This document shows positions 44,550 to 56,875 of a stretch of DNA of 64,000 nt, one piece after another (position 1 is the stretch's first letter; each line of letters begins with the position of its first letter). The stretch covers positions 203,501 through 267,500 of the forward strand of contig JAFEUB010001430.1 of the NCBI GenBank assembly GCA_024529925.1, given 5' to 3'. The notes under the pieces were generated by a model. That model was not told the origin of the DNA and did not search any database. It saw only the letters and a list, made by a program, of their open reading frames with translations. The position numbers were made by a program, and so were the translations under genes. Source of the DNA: Ophthalmolycus amberensis. Lineage: Eukaryota > Chordata > Actinopteri > Perciformes > Zoarcidae.

Positions 44550-47500
44550 GCAAAACAGGAACTCAACTCCCCAATTGAAAGGAGGGGAAGCTCCAGGACC
44601 CGACGGTGTTCCTATTGAAATCTACAAAAAATTCAAGGACAGGCTATTGGTTCCTTTACTGAATATGTTTGAAGAATCACTTGCTGCCTCCATCTTTGCG
44701 GAACGCACTTATAACCTTAATATTAAAGCCAGGTAAGCCCTCCACAAAGTGTGAATCCTACCGCCCCATTTCCTTAATCAATAATGATGTGAAAATATTA
44801 GCAAAACTGCTTGCCAGAAGGTTGGAGAAACATGTGCCATCTATTGTGGCCTTAGATCAAAATGGATTTACTAAAGGAAGACAGGGCTCTCACAATATTC
44901 GTAGACTGATGAACATTATACATGCCAAGAAAGAAATACCTGATGTGGCTGTGATAGGACTTGATAGGGTCGATCATAAATACCTATTGGAAGTGCTTAA
45001 CCGTTTTGGAATAGGCAACTACTTCCTTAGTTGGATCAAACGCTTATATCATGACTCAAGTGCTTCAGTAATGACCAACTGTATGGTAACAAACAGCTTT
45101 CTCTTTGTAGAGGTACAAGACAAGGGTGTCCCACTCCCTTGTCTCCTCTTCTTTTTGTCCTGGCCATTGAACCTCTAGCAATTGCAATTAGAGGCAAAAG
45201 TGAGATAACTGGTATCACAATTAATGATATTGAGAATAAAATAGGACTATTTGCTGATGATATAGTGGTCTTTCTGACAGACTTGAAACAATCTATACCT
45301 TCTTTATTAAGTTTAATAGGAACATATGGTTTCTCAGGTTATAAGGTTAATGCATCTAAGTCTACAATCCTATTTTTGAAAAAAATCGGAGAGATTAACT
45401 CCACCACTAAATACTCCATTTAGGAACATTGTGGACAGCTTCACATACATCGGTGTTAAAATCACACCTACAATAGAATCCATGGTACTTACTAACTATA
45501 ACCCTGTGACTGAGTCAGGAGTTGAATCTATTAATAGATGGAAATGTTTGCCAATTTCCATGATTGGGCGTATTAATATTCTGAAGATGAATATTCTTCC
45601 TAAATTCCTGTACCTTTTTCAAACAATCCCACTTGCTCCTCCTTCTAATTTCTTTACTAAAATGAAACAGCTTTTTTGTAATTACATTTGGAACGATAGA
45701 CGCTCAAGACTGCGCATGACCCTGTTATACTTACCATATGACAGAGGTGGGTTAAAACTCCCTTACCTCCAGGGATACTATTGGGCTGCCCAACTGCGAG
45801 CAGCCTCATATTGGTTTGAACACCAGTCAACGCTGCACTGGATAAGGATGGAGGAAACCACAACTTCCAAAATCCCCTTACATCTCTACCTCTATTCAGC
45901 AAACTTAGCCACTTTGAAGAAACACACAGCAAACCCCTTTGTTAAAAATACGCTGACAGTTTGGCATGAGGTGTTAAGTTATCTTGGGGAAAAAACTTCT
46001 CTATCCCAATACTCACCTATTTGGGGGAACAGAAGCTTTACGCCATCTAATGACCCTGGTTTTAAGTTATGGGCAGACAGAGGTATCGGAAAGATTTCAG
46101 ATTTATATGATTGTGATACTCATACTCTTTTAAGTTTTAATGAGACCAAGCAAAAGTTTAGCATAGCTACAAAACATTTTTTCAAGTATCTCCAGATAAG
46201 AAGCTTCATAACAAAGACACAGAACTCTGTAAATCTCCCCTCTCTAAATTCTTTAGAAAAGACAGCTTTAAACTAGTGCTGGGCAAGTTAACGCGTTAAT
46301 TAACGCCGACAATTATTTTATCGTGCGTTAACGCATTTTTGGAAAAAAAATAAAAACGTTTTTTTTGTTTTTTAAACTGAAAGACAAGAGACAATACATA
46401 TACATAACAACAAGAGGATGACAAGAACAGTGGGATAAAAGCCAGCAAACATCCTATAGTCAGACTGTCTCATGTTTATAGTTTTGTATTAGAGATATGA
46501 TGTCCCTTCAGGGTTGCCGTAGAGAAAAGGCAACTTCCGCTGCTCTCCCTGGAGACTACTGGACATCGCTGCGGTAAAGTCAGCAGACACTCAGATCTCC
46601 GTGGTCAACTCAGCAGACACTTACATGTTAGTGCACCTATCTGCTGAAATTCACGGTAAACGCATTTAAACGGCACAGATGGGGAGCGAGCGAAGGACTT
46701 TGAAAGTTAGCGGAAAAATTAACGTGAGACAACATCCGGTTTCTTCAGACGAACATCCGGTTTTCAGAATAAGATGCCAACAAAGTATGAATTATAGTCA
46801 CATTAAGTATAAAACATGCTACCTGCATCTCGTGAACCAAATGTTATTGCCCTTTTGTTCATATAGCAGTACTTTTAAAATAAAAGTGCGCAATACACTG
46901 CTTTATAATTCATTGAACTTTGCCATAACAATGCAATTAATCGCGATTAATCGCAAAAAATCCATGCGATTAATCGCGATTAAATATTTTAATCGTTGCC
47001 CAGCACTACTTTAAACCATTATGGATCAGCTGGACTGATCTCAAAGTTTTATCAGACTATCATAGCTGCAGCAAAAGAATCCTCAGATGACAAAAGGCTA
47101 GCATGGTGTTCAGACCTAAATGAAGAAATCATGGTAGAAGAGTGGCAGGACATATGTCTACAGAGTCAAGTCCAAACAATAAACTCAAGGTTCAAGCTTC
47201 TCCAGTATAAATGGGTGATGAGAACATACATTACTCCAGAGTTACTGCATCGCATGTACCCCAATACACCGGATGATTGTGTTAAATGTGGTATACATAA
47301 AGGTAGCTTATCTCATTGCCTTTGGGAATGCACCCTCATTCAGGATTTCTGGAAAGAGATTATTACAATTGTATCTATTTGTATCAACGAACAACTTCCA
47401 TTATGTCCAAAACTCTGTCTTTTTGGGTGTTTCCCAGTAAACTGTACACTTAACAATAGCAAAAAGAAGATGGTGATATTTTGTCTTCTTGAAGCTAAAC

Positions 47501-47870
47501 ATAAAATTGCAATGGCTTGGAAATCTGTTCACAGGCCGAGCAAACGAAATTGGATAGAGGTGCTAGATATACAGTGCCTTCCCCTCGAGAAACTTACATA
47601 GTTAAAGTGAAATATAACATCTTTGCAAAGATTTGGGGCTCATTTATGGAGTTTCTGGAGGGGGAAGATTTTGTTGTAACCCTGTAGTCTACCGTTTTCC
47701 TTTTTGTTTTTGTGTCCCTTCCCCGTTTTTTTTTTTCTTCTCTCACTGGTCACATTAGGGAATGTGGGAGCATTCTATTTGTGGGGTATAATATGTATCT
47801 ATCTGTCCATGTACATATCTGTCAGCCTCTACTCTTATTTTTTGCTTCTGCTGTAACGCCCAACAACAAC
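44550..47870 (+). mobile_element. 5'-truncated, frameshifted L1/Tx1-like LINE (ORF2 remnant), split by a hAT-type insertion
   Basis: Reverse transcriptase blocks occur in order: APGPDGVPIEIYK (about 44590), SLRNALITLILKPGKP, ESYRPISLINNDVKILAK, LDQNGFTKGRQ, PLLFVLAIEPLA and the catalytic FADDIVVF (about 45250). These are followed by the thumb and C-terminal region (LNILKMNILPKFLY-type) and a C-terminal CVKCGIHKGSLSHCLWEC zinc-like motif near 47290. Frame breaks occur near 44690, 45110, 45423 and 47597; the last homologous reading ends at a TAG at 47685-47687. Motif A lacks several residues (see findings). The endonuclease domain is absent (5' truncation). The product would have been the ORF2 polymerase; the copy is dead. 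Clade assignment is from motif character only. An AT/C-rich 3' tail runs toward 47870. Confidence 0.85.
46274..47008. mobile_element. Non-autonomous hAT-type element (735 bp) nested in the LINE
   Basis: Starts TAGTGCTGGGCAA and ends TTG CCCAGCACTA, inverted termini, and is bracketed by an exact 8-bp duplication CTTTAAAC (46266-46273 and 47009-47016), the target-site size of hAT transposases. The interior has palindromic AATCGCGATTAATCGC blocks and no transposase. Removing the element plus one duplication (743 bp) puts the LINE frame before it (frame 2) back in register with the one after it. Confidence 0.92.
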
Positions 47871-47911
47871 ATATGCCATTGTTATATTTATTTGAAATAT
47901 CTCCTGCCTGC

Positions 47912-49492
47912 CTACCTACCACAGCCTGTCTGACTGTGTGTAGTGTCAGTATTATTGAGCCATGGGTGAGTTCTGAGCTGCTCCAGGGTAGGACGCTGTT
48001 TGGGGTCTATGATGAAACATCTTCGCAAGAAATCCTGGCAATCTGGAGAGAAAGAAGGAGAAGAAAGGTGAGGGTGACGGCGACAGTGATCCATCAGAAT
48101 GTCAACTGAAATCAACAGATATGTTTCTGCTGACATGTTCGTGAGTATGTTTTTCTTACTTTCGGACAGCGTCTCGCTGATTCTCACACGGTCTATAAAG
48201 AACTCGATGGTCTTAAATACTGCACCACTGTGGAGTGTATCAAACAGTACCACTCCCATCTGCCACACTGTGGTGGGTCCGGCTCTGTACCTATGAAAAC
48301 AAAACCACTCTGGGGGGATGATATCAGGGGTACCTGGAATATACAGACATAATAAGACGGTGAGGATGAGGATGAGGAGCTGTGTCTAAATGTAAAAGTC
48401 ACAGATGGGTAAGTTAGTGAAGAGCAGGAGTAAAGCCAGACATCTTACCGTTGAATATGCGATAAGTGGCTCCTCTCTTGACAAAGCAGCTCACACCAAA
48501 GTCAATGATGCGAACCCGCGGGATGTCTGAGCCGGTCTCAATCAAGATGTTTTCAGTCTTAATGTCCCGGTGGAAAATCTTGTTCTCCTCAAGGTCAATT
48601 GCTGCATCTACCAGCTGTTTCAGTATGATCTGACAGACAAAGAGAGAGAGAGATGAGGGATCACAGAGGAGGATGGTTTGACATGTTTTCATGGCTGTGA
48701 CTCTGAGCTGACTACAACTACAGAACACAACGTTTCTAAAACCATCTTTAAGCCATAGAAACTGAATGCACAAGAGATTTTCAGCAGATTGGGTAAAAAC
48801 CACATCTGTTTATGTTTCTCCTCCAAATAAGTTTAGTTGACCTGGAGCTTTGTCTACCAACTGTTTGACTGCCTCCACTACTGTTTCTTGATCCATCAGA
48901 ACAATCACTTTGGTGAATACAATGTTACCATGATCAACAGAAACAATGACCTAAAAACTAGGAAAATAAACCTTCAATTGCAAAAACAATCCTTTAGGTA
49001 GTCTCCAAGTTCCTGTAAAAAGTTAAAGACATACAAGGATCCTCCAGCAGCTTACCTTGGCCTCCTGCTCTTGTAAGCAGCCTCCGTTGCCACGGATGTA
49101 GTCGTGTAGGTCCTTGGCGGGGATCGGTCTCTCCAGCACCAGGATCAGCTCCTGGTCCAGATCGTACCAGTCCAATAGAGGCACGTGTGCTGACATCCCC
49201 ACTGATCCACCTGTTTTGTTCTCCAGTTTCAACAGGATGGCAACCTCCATGGGCAGCTGCTTCCCAGTTTCATCCTGAAACATCACAACAGAGTGGAGGA
49301 TGAGAGAGAACCATGATTCATCCACAATACATTCAGAAACAGAGTGCAGTGTTGAATACAGAAGATTTTAACAGCAACAGGTGTTGCTCACTCACCACGT
49401 GTTTGTAGAGAATCTTCTCCTTGGGAATGTGTTTGATGGCAACCTACGAGATACAAACAAGACTTGTGTTAGCACTTCCTGACCATATTGTG

Positions 49493-49541
<49 letters not shown>

Positions 49542-51162
49542 AAGATTGTGTGTTGTGTGTGTGTAACACTTACAGGTAGATTATCTGCTTTGCGATAGCC
49601 ACCAAACACAGTTGCACATCCTCCTTCATTAAACTGATCCTGCTGTGTGTATTTGGCCTCAAATTCAGCTGAACAGACAAACACATATTATGTTTTAATA
49701 CAGAGTAACACCAATGATATGCTGCCTAAGCTCTAATATGAATCCCTCCTATGTTATACTTAATATAAATCCTAATTTGACACTAAAATGAGGTCAAACC
49801 TTACATTTAATAATAATAATGTTATTTACATAGCACCTTTAAAAACAGAGTTTACAAAGTGCTTTGACAGACAAAGCAGCAAAAGCAAGGCAATAGTAAT
49901 AACACTATACTGACCTCTTAAGACATCTACAGCCGATCTGGTCTTCTCCAGGTCTGGCCTCCTTTTCTTTTTTCTCTGTGGTCCTTCATCATCGGCGGCG
50001 GCCTTCCTCTTACCGACTCTCTCATCCTCCACAGATGTATTGCAGCTTTCTACAGAGGAGAGAAAAAAACCAGAGGAACATCAGCTTGACCATCATAGGC
50101 ACTAACGTGGAAAATAGACATCCTCCATACTAAATGACAAAATGGGCAGATTCAAAAATAGTTTGCCTGCCAAAACCTCAATAAAAATAACATTTCTCAC
50201 TGTCCTCTCGTGGAATCTATCCAAGCAGGTAGTTTCATTTGTCCAGATTTTGACATATCTGTCTCCAGCCCAATACAATTAAGGTGAATGCAATTTAGTT
50301 TGTGGTGCTCGCAGCATTGAAACATTTAACAGAAACATCTATTTCCAAAAACAGGCTCCTTGTTACTCTGGATAATCTACAAGCCTCACTGTAATCAACC
50401 TTCTACCAAAGAAATAGTCCAAAAGAAACTAGAGTGTGTTTGATAGATTATCCATCCAGGGCACGTTTTTGGAAAGAGATGTTGCTTTTGAATTTTAAAA
50501 TGTCAATCGTTGATGCTGTGAGCACCAAAAATGAAATTCGTCTTTTAACACCTGGGTGAAATCAAAAATCTCAGACACAGATCTTTTAAAACCTGAGGAA
50601 ACCTGGGAGAAATTATCCAAACTATCTGCATCAATAGATACCATTAGAGGGAAGGGAGAATTTGTTTTCTTTGTAATTTAGGTGAACTGAAGTCTATTTA
50701 GATCAATATACCAACACCCCAGTTGATGTGCATTTCTGTAAGAGATCTGAGTACATCACTGTCTGAACCCCGTGTTCAGTAAACTGATGATTGGATACAC
50801 TCCCAACAGCAGATTCACATGATCAGCTTACCTTTCCCAAAGTCCTCTGAGGATGCCGACAGGTTGAGGTCAAGTCTTCCCTTCTTCTCCGTTGGTTTTT
50901 CCTCTCCATGTTCGCTGGCCTTCCTCTTCACTCCTCCCTTTTTCTCCTTCTTCTTCGTTGGTTTTTCCTCTCCATGTTCGCTGGCCTTCCTCTTCACTCC
51001 TCTGGCACTGCAGTATGCCTCAGAGGTGGTTGGGTCGTCACTTTCTGAAAGCCTCTTCCTTTTGATGAGGGTTTCACTATCCGGATCGGTCTTTCTTTTA
51101 ACCCCCCTAGTCGTGTCATCCTCTACGGGAGCTGAACGTTTTGAACACAAGATATTGCCCAT
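47912..51162 (-). CDS. Pim-like serine/threonine kinase, eight exons, 437 aa
   Basis: Member of the expanded teleost pim-2/pim-3-like kinase family. Exons (minus): 51162-50832, 50049-49915, 49668-49574, 49443-49396, 49274-49056, 48629-48449, 48333-48160 and 48042-47912; phases agree throughout and the total is 438 codons with stop. Exons 1-2 encode a Lys-rich N-terminal region with a duplicated 22-residue unit (GVKRKASEHGEEKPT). The kinase domain follows: glycine loop NEGGCATVFGG, VAIK lysine, hinge ERPIPAKDL (the Pro-containing hinge typical of Pim kinases), HRDIKTEN catalytic loop, DFG, the GTPDIIPPEW activation segment end, and DPKQRPTLEQLRTHPWL near the end. All key catalytic residues are present, so it should be active. 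Pim kinases are constitutively active and controlled mainly by expression level. N-terminal MGNILCSKR could be acylated. A minus-strand AATAAA lies about 20 bp after the stop (47887-47892). Confidence 0.9.
49496..49563. repeat. (GT)n microsatellite just inside a Pim-like intron
   Basis: GT dinucleotide run (CA on the sense strand) beginning about 10-20 nt downstream of the splice donor of kinase exon 3. Confidence 0.95.
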
Positions 51163-52500
51163 GCTGATATAGTTGTGAACTATTTATATATATAGAAAGA
51201 GATATAGAGATATATACACGATCACTTCAGAGCAACCAGTATGTTGAACCACTGCTTGAATCTAACTGAATATTCCGGAATATGCAAATTAGTGTTTAGT
51301 GCTTTTATTTGAATTGTGTGTGTATATTTGTATCGTGGTTATCCACTGAAACGATTCATACAGTGCATAAAACTTTACCTATTGAAATGCCCGTATGTTG
51401 TTTTTATGAACTATTCATATTGATCTAAAGTCAAACATTTTAAGGAATAAATGCAAAACTATTCTTTGCTTTCTGGTTGGCAATGTTGTTCCGTCTGTCA
51501 AGCCACCATTTTGGTCCAGACTGAAATATCTCAACAACTGTTGGATGGATTGACCTTTGGTCCTATCTATCCTACTGACTTTAGGTGATCACCTCATTTT
51601 TATCTACGCCATGCGGTTGACATTTGTGGTTTTTGCATGTGAAGAAATACACATTCCTGCCAATGTTATAACATTGTTCCACTGATCATTAGACAACAGT
51701 AATATGCCCAAAACATTATAATGCTGCACTGTGCCAGCAAAAGGCAGGGAAGAACACAGCTAGCAACTGAAAATGGATAAACATGCAATGGATAAACAAT
51801 GCATTTTTGGAAATTTCAAAAAAATCCACATTGCGTTTTTAAAAACAATGTATGGGACATTTCTGTCCAGTGTGAGCTCTTGTCTGTAACTATTGCCAAT
51901 TAGCTGGCCTTACTGTTTGCCCAAAAGAACAAAGAAACATGAAATGCATCATTTCTGCCAAAGGGAAACATTTGAAATGAACAACAAATGGAAAGTTTGG
52001 TGTTCTTTTAGAAGTAGTAGATCTTTTTAGTCATCCACATGAACTCAGCAACAGAGTGCATTTAAAATAAATGTATGTTCCCCTAGTGCAGGGGTCCCCA
52101 ATTGGCGGACCACAGTCCGGATCCAGACCCAGGACCTAAAACCGAAACTCAACTCTTTTGAACAAACGTACCCACTCACATCTGAAATGAAGACACAGAA
52201 AATAAACCTAAGAGCCCAAAATGATCAGAATCCTAACACATGAATTCACTGCCCAACGAGGATGTTAACAGAGAGGATAGAGCTGGAACAAGTGTTAATA
52301 ACCACAGATAAAGTCCATGCTCACTGATTTATCTTGTTAGAAGATGAGACAAATATAATATTGTGGCTTTTTTGATTGACATCACTTCACACCTGAATGA
52401 ACTGAATTTAAAGCTGCAGGACAATTCAGTGAAATCATTTTTTCTAAAATGAATTACTTGATTTTAAGATGCACATTTTTGAAAAGATTTCTGTTATTGT
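51163..52500. other. 5' flank of the Pim-like gene, otherwise non-coding
   Basis: A TATA-rich stretch at 51180-51220 lies 20-60 bp upstream of the kinase start codon (minus) and may include its core promoter. CAGGGGTCCCCAATTGG at about 52089 looks like the terminus of a hAT-type repeat (the matching far end was not found). No coding exons seen. Confidence 0.45.
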
Positions 52501-52504
52501 CAGT

Positions 52505-53050
52505 TATTCTTTAATCAGAATCAGAACCGTTTATTGCCATTGTATGTTGAACATACAAGGAATTTGACATGACGGGAGGTGCGTAACAATTAACAACAAT
52601 CAACAGTGCAAAGTAGAAACAAATTAAATTTACAGAAAATATAAGTGTATAAAATAAAGTGGAATATAAAATAAAGTGAAATATAAAATAAAATAAAGTC
52701 AAGTAAAGTGCACAAACGAACAGATAACAGGACTATAAACCAGTGAGATGTAAGTGTAGTGTGAAAGTGTCGAGTGTAATAGAAGGGATGTGCGGGGGAG
52801 TGACCGGTGGGAGTTCGTCCTGGGGATGACAGTAGGAGTCAGTGGGGGTCCCGGGCTCTGTTAATGAGCCCGACTGCTGTCGGGAAGAGACTGTTCATGT
52901 GTTGTGAGGTCTTGGTCCTGATGGACCTCAGCCTCCTACCAGATGGAAGGGGCACAAACAGTTCATGTCCAGGGTGGGAGGGCTCGGCTACAATCCTTCT
53001 TGCTCGCCTCAGGGTTCTTAAAGTGAACAAGTGCTGGACATGGGCGCTGA
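52505..53050. repeat. Teleost dispersed repeat
   Basis: The left part (GAACCGTTTATTGCCATTG) and the right part (GACTGCTGTCGGGAAGAGAC, CTACCAGATGGAAGGGGCAC) belong to a widespread fish repeat whose consensus includes these phrases. It gives spurious open frames on both strands. Borders approximate. Confidence 0.6.
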
Positions 53051-53074
53051 GTCAAAGGGGGTAGATGGGGACGT

Positions 53075-53430
53075 GGAGGAAAATTAGCTGCGTTTACCTG
53101 ATTTTCCTTTGTCTGTGTCTCATAGTGATCTGCAGAGTGAACAGAGAGCGGATCCATGCTTGGAGGAGCTGTTTGGGTCAGTGCTGTCAGTTGTTGAGGT
53201 GAAACGTGTTTCCGGGGCCTACTTTCTTCAGGATGGTATTTTGGTGAGGAAGTGAGTGTCCCATGGAGAGGATTTTGTTGGGGATCCCATTTTTCAAGTC
53301 GTCCTTCCATCCAAGCGTCGTGGTCATGTGTTAAGACTTGCTCATGATGGGTCAGGGCATTTGGGTGTCAGACACATCAGACAAATTCATTATTGTCTCC
53401 CCTGTTACTTTTTTATCAAACCGTATGTCC
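53075..53430 (+). pseudogene. Ty3/Gypsy-type pol fragment: integrase zinc-finger region with nonsense codon
   Basis: The frame reads ...EELFGSVLSVVEVKRVSG AYFLQDGILVRK, stop, then VSHGEDFVGDPIFQVVLPSK, RRGHVLRLAHD..GHLGVRHI, the segment between RNase H and the integrase HHCC zinc finger in Ty3/Gypsy polyproteins (the H..H part is visible as LAHDGSGHLG). A TGA at 53253-53255 interrupts it where relatives usually carry tryptophan. The C..C half is not clear and the copy decays after about 53430. No LTRs seen. Confidence 0.6.
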
Positions 53431-54009
53431 ATACTCTACCAGCATTTTACCTGTTGATGTTCTATTGACGTTTGATATCGCCAGCCTTTAAACTAATGTA
53501 CCACGTGATGGTGGTTTGGAGGCTTTATATTTTTATCTCCAGAGAGCAGCTTTTTTGGGGGGCGGAAGGAGAACTTGAGGAAGGAGGGCTCGGAGACACA
53601 GAGCCTTGTTATATACAGTCTATGGTTTTAAATTGAGTGTAACCCAAGCACTATTTTTCACTCGTACAAAATATCCCTTAAAGGTATTCAAAGTTTTATT
53701 TTGAAGGGTAATTTGGTGGACAGTGCTCAGATGACAAGAAAAAGAAGCATAGAAGTGAATAACATAACAAAAATGTAACAAAATATAAACTGTCTGCTGA
53801 GCGGCTGTCAAGCTGAATAGTTACATTTTTGATACTCTCTCTGTCCATGTCTCCAAATTTGGTGATTATGGTCATGAAAAAGATTTATTTTAACTTTAAT
53901 GGAGACTTATATTTACAAGTCTCTGGTACCAGCGTCGGCCTCTATTTTGAGAGATTTAGTTTTGAACCCTGAGAAGATACGCATTTGCCCAAAATTTTGA
54001 AATAGTATA

Positions 54010-54345
54010 GGTACGTTGATGTTTTTTGTCTATATCAACAACAATCTGCAATTTACTACGGGTTACAGTGAAGAAAAGATTCCCTTTCTCGACATGTGGG
54101 TTTAAAAAAAAAATAATGGCACCTTATCAACCTCTCTATACCAAAAATACACTGATAAAAACACGCTTTTGTTGGCAAGCAGTTTTCATCTAACCCCACT
54201 AAGAGAGGTCCACCACAAGGCCAATTCTTTAGACTAAGAAGAGCAACACCATTAAAGATGTTATGGACATGAAAGGCAGATTTGTCCAGCGAGGGTACCC
54301 TATTGAATGGAAAGTTCTTGATTACTTTAAACAGCACTTAACCTA
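54010..54345 (+). pseudogene. Decayed Penelope-like retroelement (RT 3' part)
   Basis: FTTGYSEEKIPFLDMW, SLYQKYTDKNTLLLASSFH and, one frame away, PQGQFFRLRRA match the order and style of the C-terminal RT region of Penelope-like elements (INFLDL..., RKPTDRNTLLH..SFHP, GQF.R.RR). Two frame changes and a poly(A) run break it. Short remnant only; family call from motif resemblance. Confidence 0.55.
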
Positions 54346-56875
54346 TAACAAATCATTACTTCATTATTACCCAACATTTATATTTCTGTCTCTTCAAGTA
54401 AAGTGCACTATACCGAATTGCTACTGAGTTTGATTAGGAGTTGACCAATTGTTAACTCTTCGTTAACAATTGGTTTACTAGCAGTTTGTTCCTCATTTGT
54501 GCCTAGACTCAAGATTCTGTGTACCTTATTGTAAAATGTTACCATAACCTTTTTTTAAATTTTTTATAACCTCTAGATAGAGCCTTAGTTTAACCAGTGT
54601 CCCATTTTGGACTCACCTTCTCAACAAGTATATGTTAACTCTATTTATACCTTCGGATTAACTACAAGATTAAAATCAGCTCTGTTGCACAATGAATACA
54701 TTTGCAAGTATTTTTTTCTCAGTATTGAACTTGGTCCCACACAGATTAATAAAATATAAAGCAGAAATAGAAATATCAAAGCAAACATCTCTGTAGGTGT
54801 GTTTACCATAACCGGCAGGAACTTGGGTTCCTGAAATTTGACTTTACTTGTATGGTTATGTCAACAGACCAGGAGGTGGTGCTATCTCAGTAGCATTTCA
54901 AATATTTCAGGTTGCTGTCCTCTCTTAAAAAATGGACTGTTCTTAGCAGCTGTTTGGTTCAAATAAAAACATATTACATCATTTACCTCCTCGCAGAGAG
55001 TTTCCATTTAATTTGCAGACTTCTGCTCACCGCAAAAGGTGAATGGTATTTGGTTTGTGCCTCTCAAAAGGATAAAATAATTACTTTTAAGAAAATCAAA
55101 AATTGTATGTTTTTCTACAGGTACATTTTTCCACAATGTGCCTTTGGTTCAGCAAAACCCACGGACCACCAGTGTGAAGAGTTTTTATTGAGAGCTTTGG
55201 CAATCAAATATCTGTAAAAAGTAGATCTCAGATCAGTTATTCATTTAAGTAACACACTACACAGTACAAGGTAAAAACTGATGGAGTGACTGAAAATATA
55301 AAGTTTGTCCTGAGGCACAAGACAAAAGCCATTATGTCATTAAAATGTTTAAAAATAATTTGTTACCTTGTGAGCATTAATGTCGTCTGTAACTTCCAGA
55401 GCAATCAGCTCATTCGATTTTGAGACATCATATGTGCTTATTTGACCTGAAGGCAACACAACAAGAAAACCAATGCAGTGTCCAAAATGGAAAGCATGAA
55501 ATACTCTAAGTTTCATGCCAATCTTTACAATTCGATATTTCTTGTGTGCACGTGGAAATTTGGTCGCTCTAAACTTTAGCATGCTAGCACTTGGTCCAAA
55601 GTAAAAGTTCAATGTAACATTTTTTCTTGTTTTTTACTGACTTTCTTGCTCCACAGGAGACGAATCATCCAAATTTGGATTGCTACATGCAGGTTTTGAC
55701 CCCCAAAACTTCAGTATTCCTCTTGAACAAACATAATTCATGCAATCTTTACTGTACTTTCAGATTAATGCTAGCATGGAATGCTAACGTAAGAACTCTT
55801 AACTTGCTAAAATACTATGTCACCATACACAGTGGAGGCATGTAATTCATGTTTTGTTCCTTTATAGTTTATGTGTGGACTTCACAATTGTTGTGCAGAA
55901 CAAAATAAGCATTAATAAGGAAAGGAAAGTCCTCCGTTTGTGTCCGTTTGTGTCCATCACCCTCCCTAAAGCCGCTAACCGTGACTTCAGATGTCCGCTG
56001 TTGCACTGGTCACGCCGCTCACTAATCGCTCCATTAATTAACAGCTGCTTCCTCTGCAAAAAGGCAGACTTTAACTGGACAACAGCTGCTAGTAAAGACA
56101 ACGTCAGCAACACCTGTAATCAGTTGAATTAACCTGGTAGTCGATCGATAATCAATGTTGTTTGTGAGCTTCCGGGAAAGGGTCACGTGATAGGGGCGTG
56201 ACGAATGTGGGAAGGACACGTCGTGACTGCTAAGAAGCAATCAAGTAGCGAACGCGGGTGTGGGCGTCATCGTTTCCAAACGCATCCGCTTTCGCCCGTC
56301 CAGACTACAGACGGGTGGACATGTTTAGTGCAGGCTTGTTTGATTCACTTTGGTTCTTCGGGGTGCTGTGGGAGAAACGAATACACAGAGTATGTTGGTT
56401 CAGTTGGATTGCTTTTTGTTACATGTTTTCATTGATGTATTTCGGTCAAATCTTTTCGTTAACAAAACTACAGAAACAAAATGAGTAGTCACTTCTTGAG
56501 CTCAAATGGAAAAGGGTTTTCATATTTGATTGTGCGCAGTACTTAAGATTGATTAAAAGTAGCCATGTTTGAATTTGGAGATGCTAATAGACCGTTCTTC
56601 AAAATGAACCAAAATTTGAATCTTAGAGTAAAATTTGAATGTTATTTTCAACATCTTTACCGAAAACATTGTCTTGTCTTTAATAACTGGATTAATTCAA
56701 ATAAAGTTTTTCCTGCAAAACCACTGAAGCAATCACAATAAATAGTCAAAGTGTCCTTGATAATGATACATGATACTGAACCCCAATTTGCTCCTGAAGG
56801 CCGCAGTTCTTATACTGTACACTTCGCTAACAAGGACAGGTGTTCGATGTGCAGAGTCCTGGCCTGCGGCTTGCT
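54346..56875. other. Non-coding interval 3' of the SLC22 gene
   Basis: No supported coding exons; open frames are short and lack protein character. The segment 55900-56350 is more GC-rich and could contain a promoter or CpG-rich unit, but nothing recognisable reads out of it. Confidence 0.4.

Noticed and set aside
46679..47014. 111-codon frame inside the nested element
   Set aside because: Ends in the element's terminal repeat and has no transposase motifs; chance frame.
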